A stretch of DNA of 64,000 bases from Meira nashicola (GCA_001600355.1 BCJU01000002.1:3596001-3660000); one strand, 5' to 3'; shown: positions 1 through 10,314, numbered from the stretch's first letter. Numbers and translations: made by a program. The notes: generated from the sequence alone by a model not told the origin.

Positions 1-1288
1 GTTTTAAAGTTTCTTATTTCAATTCCCCAATTTATGCCAACACTACAAAAAGATAAACGAACGAAGGAGCGTAAAACGCTTTTGGTTGATGCTGCTTCTG
101 CAGATTATAGGACACTAGAAAAATTCTCCTAGTCAAAATTTTGGACGCATGCAAAGCTTTGTTCCTTATTCAATACGCAGACAAATACATGCGCTATATT
201 CGGAAGAATATCATATCATCTGTGCCCTATATGATTAAAAGCCAGTTAAGCCTCTTTCCCCAACATCAGCAGACCCTTCAGAGCATGCTTTGCTTATGCG
301 ATCTATTCTACACATAGAGACAGGTATGTAGTCTAGATCTGGGAATCTCCCCGCTGGACGGCTTTTGTACTGGAATACTGAATGTGGCGCCCCACCTTCT
401 TTAACCTTTTCGGTGTACTGTATGTGCAGCGCAATGCACAGCTGATTCGGCAAAAAGAGATAGAACAAACGTCCGATAACCGGACAAAGGCGGGCTGGCG
501 TGCGCATCGCAGTCTTCTTGCACAGAAAAGTCGAATGTTTTCCCTTGGAGAGCATGCAAAAGGGGAGAAAGGCGATTTTACGCGTTGCAAAGCGTACGTT
601 TTCTCTCGTAAGGCAGTGTCGTTGGTTGTTCAACCTCATGCGAGTGCGTGCGCGCTGCGCCGTGCATTGACTATATCCATACGTAAACTGCACAACTCAC
701 TAGTGTTCGTTAAAAAGTTGTTTTCTATTTTATAAAAAAAATCGTTTGCGAAAATGTTAGTGCGTAAAAGCATTTTATGCGTGCATTATAAATGGAAAAT
801 CCCCAAAAGTTCTCATAGAAAAGAGTATTCGCGCTGCGCCGCGCGTGTTGAGTGAAATAGTGCCATTCTTTTTTGTATTTGATATCTCCGCCTTCTACGC
901 GGTAGTTTCACTTTTTTTTCTCTCTCTTAAGCGGTATTCTTCTTATTCATCTTCCCTTTGATTCTCCAACCCTGGTCGCCATCAATCGCAGGAGAAATCG
1001 TTAATAATAAAGCGGTGGCAAGGACCGGATTCCCGTTCATCATAATTAATCTCTTTCTCATTATCGGTTGGCACGGTTATGCAGCATCAATAAGCATTCG
1101 ATTCTTTTGTAGATAGCAAGCCTTTCTTCTTTTCTATCTTTCTCTCGCTCGCAACTTTATCACTTTATCGGTATAGGATCACTTATATAAATACACACAT
1201 TCTTTTTAACAAAGTACAACACTCTTCAAAGAAACCTATATGAGATTGCTTCAACAGCCCAATCTTATATAGCATTTATTAGTCAAAA
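1..1288. other. Intergenic region upstream of HMG-CoA reductase
   Basis: I see no convincing gene here. Short overlapping open frames on both strands near 235-735 look nothing like a conserved protein. The region probably holds the promoter and 5' leader of the HMG-CoA reductase gene. Two copies of the GC-only word GCGCTGCGC sit at 652-660 and 831-839 in otherwise AT-rich sequence. Pyrimidine-rich stretches at about 910-960 and 1120-1150 are typical of fungal core promoters. Confidence 0.6.
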
Positions 1289-4200
1289 ATGGAATCTTCT
1301 TTACGAAAGCGTGCTGCAAAAGCAGACACAAATACTACCCAAAGCACAACAACCACTGATGGGGCTGTACCAAACATCGAAAAAACGGATAACAAACCCT
1401 CATCTTCACCTACGCAAATTTTATCTTTACCCAGAATGGCATTGCGCGGATTGGCTACAAGAGCATCGCAAAATCCGATAGAAGTGATTGTTTCGATATT
1501 CATCGTTGTTACATTGGCATACTTTCAACTCGTCCATGCTCTTGCTACTTCTAACTTTTTCGAACCTTTGTCAAGAGAAGCAAGCGGTCTTGCTGCAAGA
1601 GCTTCTTCTGTCGGACGACCGGAACAAGGCGGTGGAAGTGGAAGTCTTTCAGCTGCATTTTGGGACCCAAAGCCAAGCACATTTGCTGGTACATCTATCA
1701 AGCACGGTACTGTCTTAATACGTAAAGCAGGACAAAATGAGTGGACGCCAATCTCAACTACCGAAGAATTGGGAGATATTCAAGATGAGAATAGCAAATC
1801 TTTACGATTTGTCGTTGAACCTTTTGCTGTAGCCGATGCTCAGGTACAAGCCGCTCCAATTTTAGGAAACGTAGCTACAAAGTTGCAAGAGCAATTGCTA
1901 TCATCTTCTGCGATTTCTTCCGAAGATGCAAATGGAAAGGAAATCGTTCAACCATTCGCTGTGCGCGATACCGATTCCGGTTTAGTCGGTTTTGGTTTTG
2001 GTCGGATCAGTGAATATAGTCAAAATCATTGGAATGAACGTCATCAGCTACTTTCTAAAGCGGACGATGAAGATTTCTTAGGATCTTTGATTAATGACAG
2101 CATTTCTGAATCACATCAAAACACCGGAACTAAGCAAGGAAAGAGGGCTTCTCAGACTGATGCCGATTTGCAACTTTTGGCCATCTTTCCCGATGCAGAT
2201 TTGAGGGATTTCTTTTCAGCACAAACCAACTCAAATGACGTTCGCACAGTGCGCTGGATGGGTTATGCAGTTTGGGCACTGGTTATGCGATTCTGGGCAT
2301 TGCTCAAGAGGGCCGATTCAGCGGACATTTTTGTAATGCTCTCGGCTTATTTGTTGATGCATGCAACGTTTGTCAACCTCTTTATCTCCATGCGTCGATT
2401 CGGATCTAATTTCTGGTTGGGAGCATCTGTTTTGACATCTTCCATTTGTGCGTTCTTGTGTGCTTTGACTATGGCGTATCTCTTGGGTGTTACGGTTGAC
2501 CCAATCTGTCTTTCAGAAGCTTTACCTTTCCTCGTCATCACTGTAGGATTTGAAAAGCCATTTTTGCTCACCAAAGCAGTGTTCTCTCATTCGGCAATCG
2601 CACCACAAGCAACAACACCTAACAAAGCACATCCAAGCCTTCTTCTTTCCGCATTAAACGAATCTCAACAGCATGTAGAACGTCAAAAGCAACAAGAAGC
2701 AGGAGGAGCTACACAAAATGATTTCAGCACCGGAAAACGCAGCAATGTAAGCAAAGATGCCCATATTACTCAAGAGGAAAGCTTCGTTCGTGCATTGACA
2801 GCTCGATTGAAATCAGATTCATCCCTCCGTTGGACCGCTCCTCAACCTGTTCCAGCAAAAGAAGTTGTTGTTGCTGCTGTTGATGCTGTGGGCATGCAAA
2901 TCGTTCGAGATTATGCAATCGAAATTGCCGTCATGGCTGTTGGTGCAACTTCTGGCTTGAGCGGATTACGAGAATTTTGTCAATTGGCAGCTTTGATATT
3001 GGCATTTGATTGCGCTTTCCTGTTTGCTTTCTTGGTTGGTACATTAACAATCATGGTAGAAGTACACAGAATTAAAGTGATGCGTGGAATGAAACGTGTT
3101 GTTCCCAGTACGCCACCAAATGTTGACTCTGACCATACACCAAACTCTGACATTTCTCCAGTCGATGGAACTTCATCAAAAGCAAGCTCAAGGAGAGGAT
3201 CCAGCCCGGATTTATTGGCAGACAGTAAGAGATCCAGACCGTTATGGCGCAAGGCTGTGAAGTTGTTGTTAGGTAAAGTCCCGTTCGAACCAACACGTCC
3301 AGGAACACGGGAAAATCCGGTCGCTCGATTAAAGCTACTCTTAGTCACAACCTTTTTGACTTTGCACTCTTTGAATCTTGTCTCGACGTTGACAACACAG
3401 TCAGCTATCACCCGACACCATTCTACAGACGGACCGACTCTTTATCAATCCATTCAAGATTCCAGTCGAGTTCTACAAACTGACGCACAATCGAGCTTGA
3501 TCGCACCTCTTTTGAGTCAATTATCAAAGAGTCAAGCAACTGATAAAGACCTCTTTGTAAAAGTTTACGACCCTATCACGTTCATCGTTGCAAATCCCTT
3601 TGACTCACCTGCCCAAAGTCAGCGTAGCGTATTCGGCGAAGCAGCACTCAATGCTTCTAATGGTGGACAAATTGGTCCTGATCTCACAAGCTCTTTGGGT
3701 GTTCGATTGGGCAATTCGCATGCAGGTATTACACGTAGTACGAATGCAGGAGGATCTCATTCATTAAATGTTCTTGACAGCTTTATGAGCGGATGGACAG
3801 TAATTGTTGGTGACCCTGTGATCAGTAAATGGATCTCTCTGGCTCTGGTGATCAGCATATTCTTGAATGCATATTTGCTCAAAGGAATTGCAACAGGCAA
3901 TGCAGCCTTGGCAGAAGGAAACGCTGCTGGTGCTGCCGCTTTCGCAGCTGCACGTATGATTGGTGCTCATTTGAATCGTCAAGAGGATGGTGTTGTGACC
4001 GATAGTCCTTTACAAAGAGCTATGAAGCCATTGCAAAGAGATGCAAGTGTAGACAGGCTCTCCGAATATCATCGCAATTTGGCCAAAGATGCAGCCTCGC
4101 ATAACAAACCTAATGATATCGTCATCAATTCTATCGAGAAGCCAGTCAAACGTCAAAGCACTACCGATACTATCCGATCTCCCTCTTCTCAGGATGAATC

Positions 4201-5827
4201 CAACTCAACACCACAAGCTGTTATTAGTATCAATGGTATCTCAACGGATGATTCAGGAGAACCACGAACGCTTGAGGAAGTAATCGAGCTTTATGCAGAA
4301 GGTGCTGGTATTTTGATGTTATCGGACGAAGAAGTGATTTTGTTGGTGCAAAAGGGAAAGATTGCTGGTTACTCATTGGAAAAAGCTTTGCAGGATCATG
4401 AACGTGCTGTACGAATTCGTCGTGCAACAATCTCTCGTGCAAGTACTACAAAGTCTCTAGAACATTCTCTTGTCCCATTGGCAGGGTACGATTATGCTCA
4501 AGTGATGGGAGCATGTTGTGAGAACGTGGTCGGTTTCATGCCACTACCATTGGGTATCGCTGGTCCATTATTAATCGATGGTCAAATGACACCTATTCCA
4601 ATGGCAACAACTGAAGGTACTCTTGTCGCTTCCACCTCTCGTGGTTGCAAGGCATTGAATGCTGCAGGTGGTGTGACAACTGTATTGACACAAGATGCAA
4701 TGACACGTGGACCTGCAGTTGAGTTTAGCACGATCACACAAGCTGCTAAGGCAAAGAGATGGATTGATTCGCCTGATGGTGCAGCAACGATGAAAGAAGC
4801 TTTCGATTCTACATCCCGCTTTGCACGATTGTCTTCTTTGCGTTGCGTAATGGCTGGTCGTACACTTTATATCCGATTTGCAACTTCTACTGGTGATGCA
4901 ATGGGAATGAACATGGTTTCCAAGGGTGTGGAAAAAGCTTTGGCATGCATGGGAGAGCGATTTGAGATGTCAGTCTTGAGTTTGAGTGGAAACTACTGCA
5001 TCGACAAAAAGCCAAGTGCAATCAACTGGATCGAAGGAAGAGGAAAGAGTGTTTGTTGTGAAGCTGTTATTTCAGGCAAAACTGTCAAGAGTGTTTTAAA
5101 GACGTCCGTAGAAGATTTGGTCAACTTAAACATCAAAAAGAATTTGATCGGAAGTTCAATGGCAGCTTCTATTGGAGGATTCAATGCACATGCTGCCAAT
5201 ATTGTTGCTGCTGTCTTTTTAGCAACAGGTCAAGATCCCGCACAAGTTGTAGAAAGTTCTATGTGCATGACTTTGATGGAAGCCATTCCTTCTACTAGCG
5301 GAGTCGCTGGAGAAACGGATTTGTTGGTCACAGTTTCTATGCCTTCCATTGAAGTGGGAACTGTGGGTGGTGGTACAATTTTGTCTCCACAAAGAGGATT
5401 GTTAGAAATGTTGGGCGTTGCAGGCTCTTCAAAAGATGTACCGGGTGCCAATGCACAACGTTTGGCAAGAATTATTGCGGCTGCAGTTATGGCAGGTGAA
5501 TTGAGCCTAATGGCCGCTTTGAGCGCAGGACATTTGATTCAAGCTCATATGAAGCACAACAGAAGTGTACCTCCAACGCCTGGTAACGTTACACCAACAA
5601 GTTCGGGCAGTATGAGCGGAGGAATGTTTGGTTTAGCATTTGCCCAAACGCCAAATTCAAGAAGTGCTTCAGAAACCACAGGAGGAGCAGGAGCAACAAG
5701 TGGACAAAGATTCCAAAGTTCCATGACGCCCTTGGTTGCTCCACCTGTAGGAAGTGGATCACAATCGCGCGGTTCTCCTGTTGGCACACTTTCAGCAAAG
5801 GATCGAAGAAGTGCTTCGATGGCATGA
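1289..5827 (+). CDS. HMG1: 3-hydroxy-3-methylglutaryl-CoA reductase
   Basis: Reduces HMG-CoA to mevalonate with NADPH, the committed step of sterol and isoprenoid synthesis, in the ER membrane. The 1512-residue protein has an N-terminal membrane region: a first hydrophobic segment near residues 65-90, then a cluster near 350-430 and 550-600 that resembles a sterol-sensing domain, and further segments near 690 and 850. A Ser/Thr-rich linker follows. The catalytic domain starts near residue 1050 and has ATTEGT (catalytic Glu about 1109), DKKPSAINW (Lys about 1240), GQDPAQ (Asp about 1316) and QAHMKHNRS (His about 1420). The Ser after HNR is where animal and plant enzymes are phosphorylated by AMPK/SnRK kinases; whether it is used here is unknown. 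The chain is longer than yeast Hmg1 (about 1054 residues), mainly because of the N-terminal half and linker. The ATG sits in an AAAA-ATG context. No intron. Confidence 0.97.
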   Translation: MESSLRKRAAKADTNTTQSTTTTDGAVPNIEKTDNKPSSSPTQILSLPRMALRGLATRASQNPIEVIVSIFIVVTLAYFQLVHALATSNFFEPLSREASGLAARASSVGRPEQGGGSGSLSAAFWDPKPSTFAGTSIKHGTVLIRKAGQNEWTPISTTEELGDIQDENSKSLRFVVEPFAVADAQVQAAPILGNVATKLQEQLLSSSAISSEDANGKEIVQPFAVRDTDSGLVGFGFGRISEYSQNHWNERHQLLSKADDEDFLGSLINDSISESHQNTGTKQGKRASQTDADLQLLAIFPDADLRDFFSAQTNSNDVRTVRWMGYAVWALVMRFWALLKRADSADIFVMLSAYLLMHATFVNLFISMRRFGSNFWLGASVLTSSICAFLCALTMAYLLGVTVDPICLSEALPFLVITVGFEKPFLLTKAVFSHSAIAPQATTPNKAHPSLLLSALNESQQHVERQKQQEAGGATQNDFSTGKRSNVSKDAHITQEESFVRALTARLKSDSSLRWTAPQPVPAKEVVVAAVDAVGMQIVRDYAIEIAVMAVGATSGLSGLREFCQLAALILAFDCAFLFAFLVGTLTIMVEVHRIKVMRGMKRVVPSTPPNVDSDHTPNSDISPVDGTSSKASSRRGSSPDLLADSKRSRPLWRKAVKLLLGKVPFEPTRPGTRENPVARLKLLLVTTFLTLHSLNLVSTLTTQSAITRHHSTDGPTLYQSIQDSSRVLQTDAQSSLIAPLLSQLSKSQATDKDLFVKVYDPITFIVANPFDSPAQSQRSVFGEAALNASNGGQIGPDLTSSLGVRLGNSHAGITRSTNAGGSHSLNVLDSFMSGWTVIVGDPVISKWISLALVISIFLNAYLLKGIATGNAALAEGNAAGAAAFAAARMIGAHLNRQEDGVVTDSPLQRAMKPLQRDASVDRLSEYHRNLAKDAASHNKPNDIVINSIEKPVKRQSTTDTIRSPSSQDESNSTPQAVISINGISTDDSGEPRTLEEVIELYAEGAGILMLSDEEVILLVQKGKIAGYSLEKALQDHERAVRIRRATISRASTTKSLEHSLVPLAGYDYAQVMGACCENVVGFMPLPLGIAGPLLIDGQMTPIPMATTEGTLVASTSRGCKALNAAGGVTTVLTQDAMTRGPAVEFSTITQAAKAKRWIDSPDGAATMKEAFDSTSRFARLSSLRCVMAGRTLYIRFATSTGDAMGMNMVSKGVEKALACMGERFEMSVLSLSGNYCIDKKPSAINWIEGRGKSVCCEAVISGKTVKSVLKTSVEDLVNLNIKKNLIGSSMAASIGGFNAHAANIVAAVFLATGQDPAQVVESSMCMTLMEAIPSTSGVAGETDLLVTVSMPSIEVGTVGGGTILSPQRGLLEMLGVAGSSKDVPGANAQRLARIIAAAVMAGELSLMAALSAGHLIQAHMKHNRSVPPTPGNVTPTSSGSMSGGMFGLAFAQTPNSRSASETTGGAGATSGQRFQSSMTPLVAPPVGSGSQSRGSPVGTLSAKDRRSASMA

Positions 5828-6210
5828 GAGGGTTATATAGTTTACATCTATTCATAATATGCCTTCTGTGCATCCTACTTTTCCAAAAAAAAGCAAGCAA
5901 GCAGAGTTATCTTATTTTTTCGCATCCAATTTGTTATTTTATCGTAATTCAATCAATACAAATGAGCTTTAGACATGTTTTTAAGAAGACTTGCACATAT
6001 AGATTCTTTGACCCAAAGTATAATTGGGCTTTGACCATGATCGGGGCTAATCTACTTAGAACAGCAACAAACGCAATTTTCCGTTTGAATATGGAGCGTA
6101 ATCAGACCTTATTTGTTGTTTGCGTATTGTTAGATCTTTAATATAAATAATGCACTGCTCACTATGCTTTTTGACACATGTCTGATACAGACAGCTGGTT
6201 TAAATCGTAA
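5828..6210. other. Intergenic region after HMG-CoA reductase
   Basis: AT-rich 3' flank of the reductase gene and promoter of the first secreted-family gene. An open frame of about 105 codons begins at the ATGA overlapping the reductase stop. It is not convincing, because such re-initiation is not expected in a fungal nuclear gene and its sequence is not recognisable. Confidence 0.5.
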
Positions 6211-6678
6211 ATGTTTCGTTATCGTTTGGTTGGTGGATTGTTGCTCTTTCTCTTGGTAGATATTTCCATTTCTGTTTATACTCCGCCTAGATCACCTTCT
6301 CCGGTTCCGTTGGAAAGTTTGAATTTCGATGATGATAAGAATACGTTTCTCCTTCCGACTTTTTCAGAACGAGAGACAATACAAGCTCACAATCCAACAC
6401 ATAGAAACGAACATACACCTCTACCAACAATGAAAAGCCCTCAAAAGAAGCGAGTCAGAAGACAAAAATATTCTGAGAAAGAGAAAGTGGAAAAAGCAAG
6501 AGAATCATATAAAAGATGGCGAGAGAGAAAGATTAAACAAGATCCTGATTACGTTGCTAGATTAGCTCGTAATTCAAGGGAAAGAGAACGAAAGCGAAAA
6601 ATGACTGGAATTGGCAATAAAGGTAAAGCAGGCAGACCACGTAAAATACCCAAAACAGATGACCCAGCAGGTATGTGA
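6211..6678 (+). CDS. Small secreted basic protein, tandem family member A (AT-hook-like)
   Basis: Function unknown. The 155-residue protein starts with a likely signal peptide (hydrophobic core about residues 7-22), followed by the family motif TPPRSPSPVPLESLNFDD. The C-terminal half is strongly basic and contains WRERKIKQDPDY and then a GRPRK core in a KAGRPRKIPK context, which resembles an AT-hook (minor-groove DNA binding) and could also act as a nuclear localisation signal. It shares the TPPRSP and WRE-(R/K)-K...DP-(D/K)-(Y/F) signatures with the genes at 7186 and 7997 and the relic near 6871, so this is a local duplication array. The last codons read GCA-GGT-ATG-TGA, and a GTATGT donor at 6671 could instead splice to an AG at 6735 and add about 14 residues. 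I keep the unspliced model. The gene call is good; any role as an effector is inference. Confidence 0.72.
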   Translation: MFRYRLVGGLLLFLLVDISISVYTPPRSPSPVPLESLNFDDDKNTFLLPTFSERETIQAHNPTHRNEHTPLPTMKSPQKKRVRRQKYSEKEKVEKARESYKRWRERKIKQDPDYVARLARNSRERERKRKMTGIGNKGKAGRPRKIPKTDDPAGM

Positions 6679-7185
6679 GATGTCATCTTTGTCATCCAAA
6701 GTGCCGAATATGCTTAGCCACAATATATTATGCAGCATGCGCCATTGTTTTCGGGGCATTCCTTAAACATTTTGGCTAAACCTCTCAACTGTCATGATGC
6801 AGATTTGCAAGGGCGATCTTTATTAATTGTTATTTTAATTCTGTCATCATTCCAGCCGTTCAGATTGTTTATGATAATCTCTCTTCTACTTATTCTTATC
6901 ATCATCTGTTTTTGTGACCATACTCCACCTCAATCGCCTTCAGTGGTAATCCGATCATGCTTCCAAAGCTTGGACCGGTATATTCGTTTCATTTACTCGT
7001 CAGCCTATCTGATGGATTTGACCAAAAGGCAGTGTACAAATTTGAAAATGCTTTTTTGCATTTCGTGCAAATTGTGTTGTTTATAGTCGGGGCTTGACGT
7101 AGCGATCATTGAAGTTGATACGGAAAGCACTTAAAAAGAGGAATGTTTAAGCTCACATTCAATTTTAACAGCATCATCATCCAGC
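6679..7185. other. Intergenic region with a decayed family member
   Basis: Lies between two intact members of the secreted family. The only recognisable content is the relic described separately at 6871-6945. The stretch at 7090-7185 is probably the promoter of the next gene. Confidence 0.5.
6871..6945 (+). pseudogene. Relic of a secreted AT-hook family gene
   Basis: An ATG opens a short frame with a hydrophobic signal-like stretch (MIISLLLILIIICFC) directly followed by DHTPPQSPSVV. This matches the signal-peptide plus TPPRSP start of the flanking genes at 6211 and 7186. After about 25 codons the similarity ends: there is no LNFDD box, no WRE motif and no basic tail. It sits between two intact paralogs in the same orientation, which fits a truncated fourth copy. 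The match is short, so a chance hydrophobic ORF is possible, but position and motif together favour a relic. Confidence 0.6.
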
Positions 7186-7704
7186 ATGATTTCTTATCTT
7201 GCAATGTTTTCTTGCAAATTGCTCTTGCTTATCATCTTTTCAGCCACTTGTTTTGGTGTTGATACCCCTCCAAGATCTCCGACACCAGTTCCACTCGATC
7301 TCTTGAATTTTGAAGATTACAAAAATGCTTATCTTGAGCCACAATTTAGTCCAGCACGATCTGATTCGCATCATGGTCATCCACAGCATGTTGAAGTACC
7401 ACTCTTGAGCCAATCGAGCACAATAGTCAAACCAAAAGAAGAAAGTCCTCGTACGATTTCAACTATAAGACAACCTTTAAAAAGAGGTAGAAAGAGAATA
7501 TTAACTGACGAACAGAGAGCCAGAGGGCCTGCAGAAAGAACAAAAAGATGGAGAGAGAAGAAAAAGATTGAAGATCCTGATTTTACCGTAAAACAATCAA
7601 GAAAGCGAATGGAGAGTGAACGTAAAGCCATTTTAGCAGGAAGAAACGAAAAGCCGTCAAGGAAAAATCGTAAAGCACGAATCTCTGATACTTCATCCGA
7701 ATGA
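7186..7704 (+). CDS. Small secreted basic protein, tandem family member C
   Basis: Function unknown. 172 residues with a signal peptide (MISYLAMFSC, then a Leu/Ile-rich core ending near residue 25), then DTPPRSPTPVPLDLLNFED, the clearest copy of the family N-terminal box. A linker of about 60 residues leads to a basic C-terminal part with TKRWREKKKIEDPDF, the family signature. The tail is Lys/Arg-rich but lacks the GRPRK core of the other two genes, so the AT-hook-like element is degenerate here. A second ATG at codon 7 also leaves a signal peptide, so the exact start is uncertain. Same strand as its paralogs, with about 500 bp upstream and 290 bp downstream spacing. Confidence 0.72.
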   Translation: MISYLAMFSCKLLLLIIFSATCFGVDTPPRSPTPVPLDLLNFEDYKNAYLEPQFSPARSDSHHGHPQHVEVPLLSQSSTIVKPKEESPRTISTIRQPLKRGRKRILTDEQRARGPAERTKRWREKKKIEDPDFTVKQSRKRMESERKAILAGRNEKPSRKNRKARISDTSSE

Positions 7705-7996
7705 TAATTGTTCTATTGGTACTTGCTCTTATATGCCTCCTTTCCCTAAGCCTTGCCTTGACTTGATTACGTCATTATGTATATAAGTTTTGTCTTGCCA
7801 CAAAGAAGAACCATCTTCGATCATCTGCATATCAGATTGATTTTTTCTATCAAAAAAGTCTCTTTTGCGTGCTGCGGGGCGTTTGTTTGTGACTCGTTAA
7901 ATGAGTTCAAAAAGAAGCAAGAATTTCAATTATAAAACTTCCATCAAACTCTTTTTATATTCCTCTAACGATCTCGAAAAAAGTTTTGCCTTTGCC

Positions 7997-8855
7997 ATGT
8001 TCCTTTGGAAATTCTTTCAAGGATTTATTTTCCTCGCTTCTTTTGCTTCTTCAGCAAGTCCACCTGGCAGTCCAGAAAGTGAAGGAAGTACTACCAGCTT
8101 GCTTATCGATAATCCTCATTCTGAATATTTTCATGCTTCTCCAACGTTGCGTTTCGTGCCAACAATTAAAGTTGGTGAAACACAAGTTATACATGATACA
8201 AAAAGCAGATCTTCAGGTTCCACTTTACCGCAAAGTAACAAAATTAGTAGCCCTAAAACTGATAGTGCCAGAATCCAAAACCAATTGCTTACTGATCCCA
8301 CATCAGATTATTATCATTATATTCGTTTATTAGCTCCGAAAGAACATTTTGATGCAAACAACGCTAATAAAGAAAGGTCAACTCGAAAGCAAAAATCGAG
8401 AACGCCTGGTGAAGCCACCTCATCTGTTTCAAAGAAGAGAGGAAATCGCTTGACAGATGAAGAAAAGATCAAGTCATATGAGAAAAGATTGGAAAAACAA
8501 AGACTCCTAATGGCTGAACGTCGAAAGAATAAGGTATCAGGGGTGAGTATATGCGCATATATTCCTATGCGAAAAGATTACTGAAATGCACCTTTATTCC
8601 TTCTTTGACAACCAAAAAAAGGAACAAGGCAAAGATTTTTTAAGTCAACATAGTCGAGCAGTGTCATCTTGGAGAGAAAGAAAAAAAGTTCAAGATCCAA
8701 AGTATTTTAAAGCCAAATATCGATTTCGAAAATTTAGAGAAAAATTAGAAGATCAATTAGGCATTCGAATTCCAAGAGAAAAAGGCGGAAGACCACGCAA
8801 AGATCCAATACCCAAACAATCTCCGACAACAAAACAGTCTGATAAGTCGAATTGA
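7997..8855 (+). CDS. Secreted basic protein, tandem family member D (AT-hook-like, one intron)
   Basis: Function unknown. I model two exons, 7997-8542 and 8622-8855, split by a 79-nt phase-0 intron with a GTGAGT donor, giving 259 residues. The start at 7997 (MFLWKFFQGF) gives a signal peptide ending near SSASPPGSP, which parallels TPPRSP in the paralogs; an in-frame upstream ATG at 7901 would bury the signal and is not preferred. Exon 2 supplies the family motif SSWRERKKVQDPKY and the GGRPRKDPIPK AT-hook-like core. Splicing is supported because only the joined frame reunites the N-terminal and C-terminal family motifs. The protein is longer than its two paralogs because of a Ser-rich insert between the conserved ends. 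Confidence 0.7.
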
Positions 8856-9198
8856 TGATTCATTCATTGATGAGTGTAATGATTGTACTATCGTAAATAT
8901 TTATCCAGTCTATGCATTTTTTAATAACGCCCCAGCGCCAGCGCCCAGAGCTTCGCCTTCTTGCTTACATACGCTCGGTTTGTACGGGCATTAGGTGTTG
9001 TGTGCGATTTGCGAGTATCAGATGGATTCACACGCACGCAGAAAAAAGGCGCGTCACAGGGAACAGTCTGAAGTGCCCGGGTACATGCACGCATTTAAAC
9101 GGTGTCGGAGCAAATTGGGGCCGAGGTGGGGATTAGGTGATCTATCTTGATTTAGACCTCCATCTACCTTTATCACCTTCTCCCTCATTCACACAAAA
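8856..9198. other. Intergenic region upstream of ETF-alpha
   Basis: No convincing gene. A more GC-rich island near 8930-9060 includes short repeats of GCGCC type. The final 60 bases are pyrimidine-rich, as expected just before a highly expressed fungal gene. Confidence 0.5.
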
Positions 9199-10254
9199 AT
9201 GTTGGCAAGATCTTTAACGGCTGGTCTACGTTCTGGCGTTCCATCGATCGGATCGGCTACATTGAAACAATCTTCATTTCGTACATTTGCAACTTCTCGT
9301 TCAGTTTTAGCACAAACATTATTATTGCTAGAACACAAGAAAGGTTCAATTGCTGCTGGATCTCTTGTTGCTGCAACTGCTGCAAGTAAGATTGGAGGAG
9401 ATGTTGATGCTTTAATTGTTGGAAATTCTGATTTAGATGGTGCAGTTGAAGCAGCAACAAAGATTTCAGGTTTGAAAAAAGTTCACGTCGCAAAAGATGC
9501 AAAATATGAACACCTTTTCGCTGAACCTTTAGCACCTTTAATCAAGAGCGTTGTTGAAAAAGGAAATTATACTCATGTTTTTGCTGGACATTCAGCTATC
9601 GGACGTGATGTTATGGCAAGAGCAAGTGCTTTATTGGACGTTAGTCAAATCAGTGATATCATCGCAGTCGAATCAGAAGATACATTCCAACGTCCAATTT
9701 ATGCTGGAAATGCATTGTTAACTGTTAAATCAAACGATAAGGTCAAAGTGATTACTGTTCGTGGTACAGCTTTCGAAAAAGCAGCAACAGATGGTGGAAA
9801 TGGTGAAAAGGCAGAAGTAGCAGCTGTAGACGCATCAGCGCCAACATCATTCATCGAAGAAAAGATCAATCAATCATCTAGACCTGATCTAGCAACCGCT
9901 CCTCGTGTCGTTTCTGGTGGTCGTGCTTTGAAATCTGGTGAAAACTTTGTCAAATATATCGAACCTTTAGCAGACGCTCTAAAAGCAGCAGTCGGTGCTT
10001 CTCGTGCTGCCGTTGATGCAGGTTATGCAGATAATGCATTGCAAGTTGGACAAACAGGTAAAATTGTTGCACCTGAATTGTATGTTGCCGTTGGTATTTC
10101 TGGAGCAATTCAACATTTAGCCGGAATGAAAGACAGTAAAACAATCGTAGCAATCAACAAAGATCCTGATGCACCAATTTTCCAAGTCGCCGATCTCGGT
10201 TTGGTGGCTGATTTGTACGATGCTGTACCCGAATTGACCGAAAAGGTCAAGTAA
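9199..10254 (+). CDS. ETFA: Electron transfer flavoprotein alpha subunit, mitochondrial
   Basis: Partner of ETF-beta in the mitochondrial matrix. The FAD-containing dimer takes electrons from acyl-CoA dehydrogenases and passes them to ETF-ubiquinone oxidoreductase. The 351-residue protein begins with an Arg/Ser/Thr-rich presequence (about residues 1-38), then the adenine-nucleotide hydrolase-like N-terminal domain, then the FAD-binding C-terminal domain. The family hallmarks are clear: [28 protein letters not shown] and [15 protein letters not shown]. Length is normal for the family. Single exon, good ACAAAAATG start context. Its stop is 60 bp from the stop of the convergent APC4 gene. Confidence 0.97.
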   Translation: MLARSLTAGLRSGVPSIGSATLKQSSFRTFATSRSVLAQTLLLLEHKKGSIAAGSLVAATAASKIGGDVDALIVGNSDLDGAVEAATKISGLKKVHVAKDAKYEHLFAEPLAPLIKSVVEKGNYTHVFAGHSAIGRDVMARASALLDVSQISDIIAVESEDTFQRPIYAGNALLTVKSNDKVKVITVRGTAFEKAATDGGNGEKAEVAAVDASAPTSFIEEKINQSSRPDLATAPRVVSGGRALKSGENFVKYIEPLADALKAAVGASRAAVDAGYADNALQVGQTGKIVAPELYVAVGISGAIQHLAGMKDSKTIVAINKDPDAPIFQVADLGLVADLYDAVPELTEKVK

Positions 10255-10314
10255 ACAAAAACAACAAATCATGTAATTCATTTCTTTAGCAATACATTAT
10301 CTATTAGTACAACA

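Noticed and set aside
382..735. 117-codon frame upstream of HMG-CoA reductase
   Set aside because: No recognisable domain, composition or start context; overlapped by two other open frames on the opposite strand.
5824..6141. Frame starting at ATGA overlapping the HMG-CoA reductase stop
   Set aside because: Re-initiation after a 1512-codon gene is not expected in fungi, and the translated sequence is low in information.
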